A stretch of DNA of 6,199 bases from Vicinamibacteria bacterium. GTDB lineage: Bacteria; Acidobacteriota; Vicinamibacteria; Fen-336; JAGNNV01. Below, piece by piece: positions 6,094 through 6,199 of this stretch. The position numbers were made by a program, and so were the translations under genes. Below the pieces are notes generated by a model, which saw nothing but the letters and a program-made list of their open reading frames with translations, was not told the origin of the DNA and did not search any database. Every line of letters begins with the position of its first letter. The first letter of the stretch is position 1. Where the stretch lies: the NCBI GenBank assembly GCA_016650185.1, contig JAENWE010000507.1:1-6199 (forward strand), read 5' to 3'.

Positions 6094-6199
6094 CCTTGGC
6101 AGACGCGACGAGCCTCGACGACGACGCCATCTGAACAAATGAAAGCCTGGGGGTCAGCAACAACATGTGGGCGGTCGGTCGTCTTTCACTACTCTCGAG
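6094..6199. other. Downstream tail without an identifiable feature
   Basis: I see no rho-independent terminator after the TAA at 6091. Two plus-strand ATG codons (6139 and 6165) open frames that reach the right edge, giving 20 and 11 residues. The second (MWAVGRLSLLS) has GGGGG at 6149-6153 ahead of it, at a long distance. Neither can be assigned, so a further gene may start here or just outside. Confidence 0.3.

Noticed and set aside
6094..6199. Rho-independent terminator or start of a new gene after the large gene
   Set aside because: No stem followed by a T run is visible, and the frames opening at 6139 and 6165 are too short to identify before the window ends.
1..6199. CRISPR array, tRNA or rRNA genes, insertion sequence or phage attachment site
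   Set aside because: I saw no regularly spaced direct repeats, tRNA-like cloverleaf, rRNA segments, transposase motifs or terminal inverted repeats on reading the window by eye.

Overview
The window is strongly GC-rich, with G/C dominating codon third positions; this is why long antisense shadow frames run opposite the real genes. It looks like the chromosome of a free-living, probably Gram-negative, high-GC environmental bacterium. The large exported propeller-amidohydrolase is of a kind I associate with Acidobacteria, Gemmatimonadetes and related soil lineages, but the phylum cannot be fixed from this sequence.

Left part (1-1829, minus strand): a surface-polysaccharide / nucleotide-sugar cluster read right to left. 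It starts with a DegT/DnrJ/EryC1-type PLP sugar aminotransferase (1262-1829), which is broken. It carries a one-base insertion near 1583-1586 and has lost about half of the protein, including the segment that should hold the PLP-binding lysine. Next comes an intact NAD-dependent epimerase/dehydratase of the extended SDR family (234-1202). Last is the beginning of a left-handed beta-helix (hexapeptide repeat) acyltransferase that runs off the left edge (1-223). Keto-sugar formation, transamination and N-acylation form a recognised route to acylated amino sugars for O-antigen or capsule. Here the middle step appears dead in cis.

Middle (1830-1953): a 124-bp divergent intergenic region with two short inverted repeats and no convincing promoter.

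Right part (1954-6093, plus strand): one very large gene encoding a 1379-residue protein with a Sec-type signal peptide. It has about twelve N-terminal TolB/PD40-like propeller repeats, an imidazolonepropionase-like amidohydrolase domain with an atypical metal site, and a second PD40-type propeller at the C-terminus. The C-terminal segment resembles proteins that I recall as stand-alone, so this is a probable gene fusion. It shows no functional link to the sugar cluster. The last 106 bases hold nothing I can identify.

The points most worth a second look are the doubly damaged aminotransferase, the three-part amidohydrolase fusion with its substituted metal ligands, and the acyltransferase start, which lies in a different frame from the most obvious open frame there. 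I see no evidence for a new defence, mobile or RNA system in this window.
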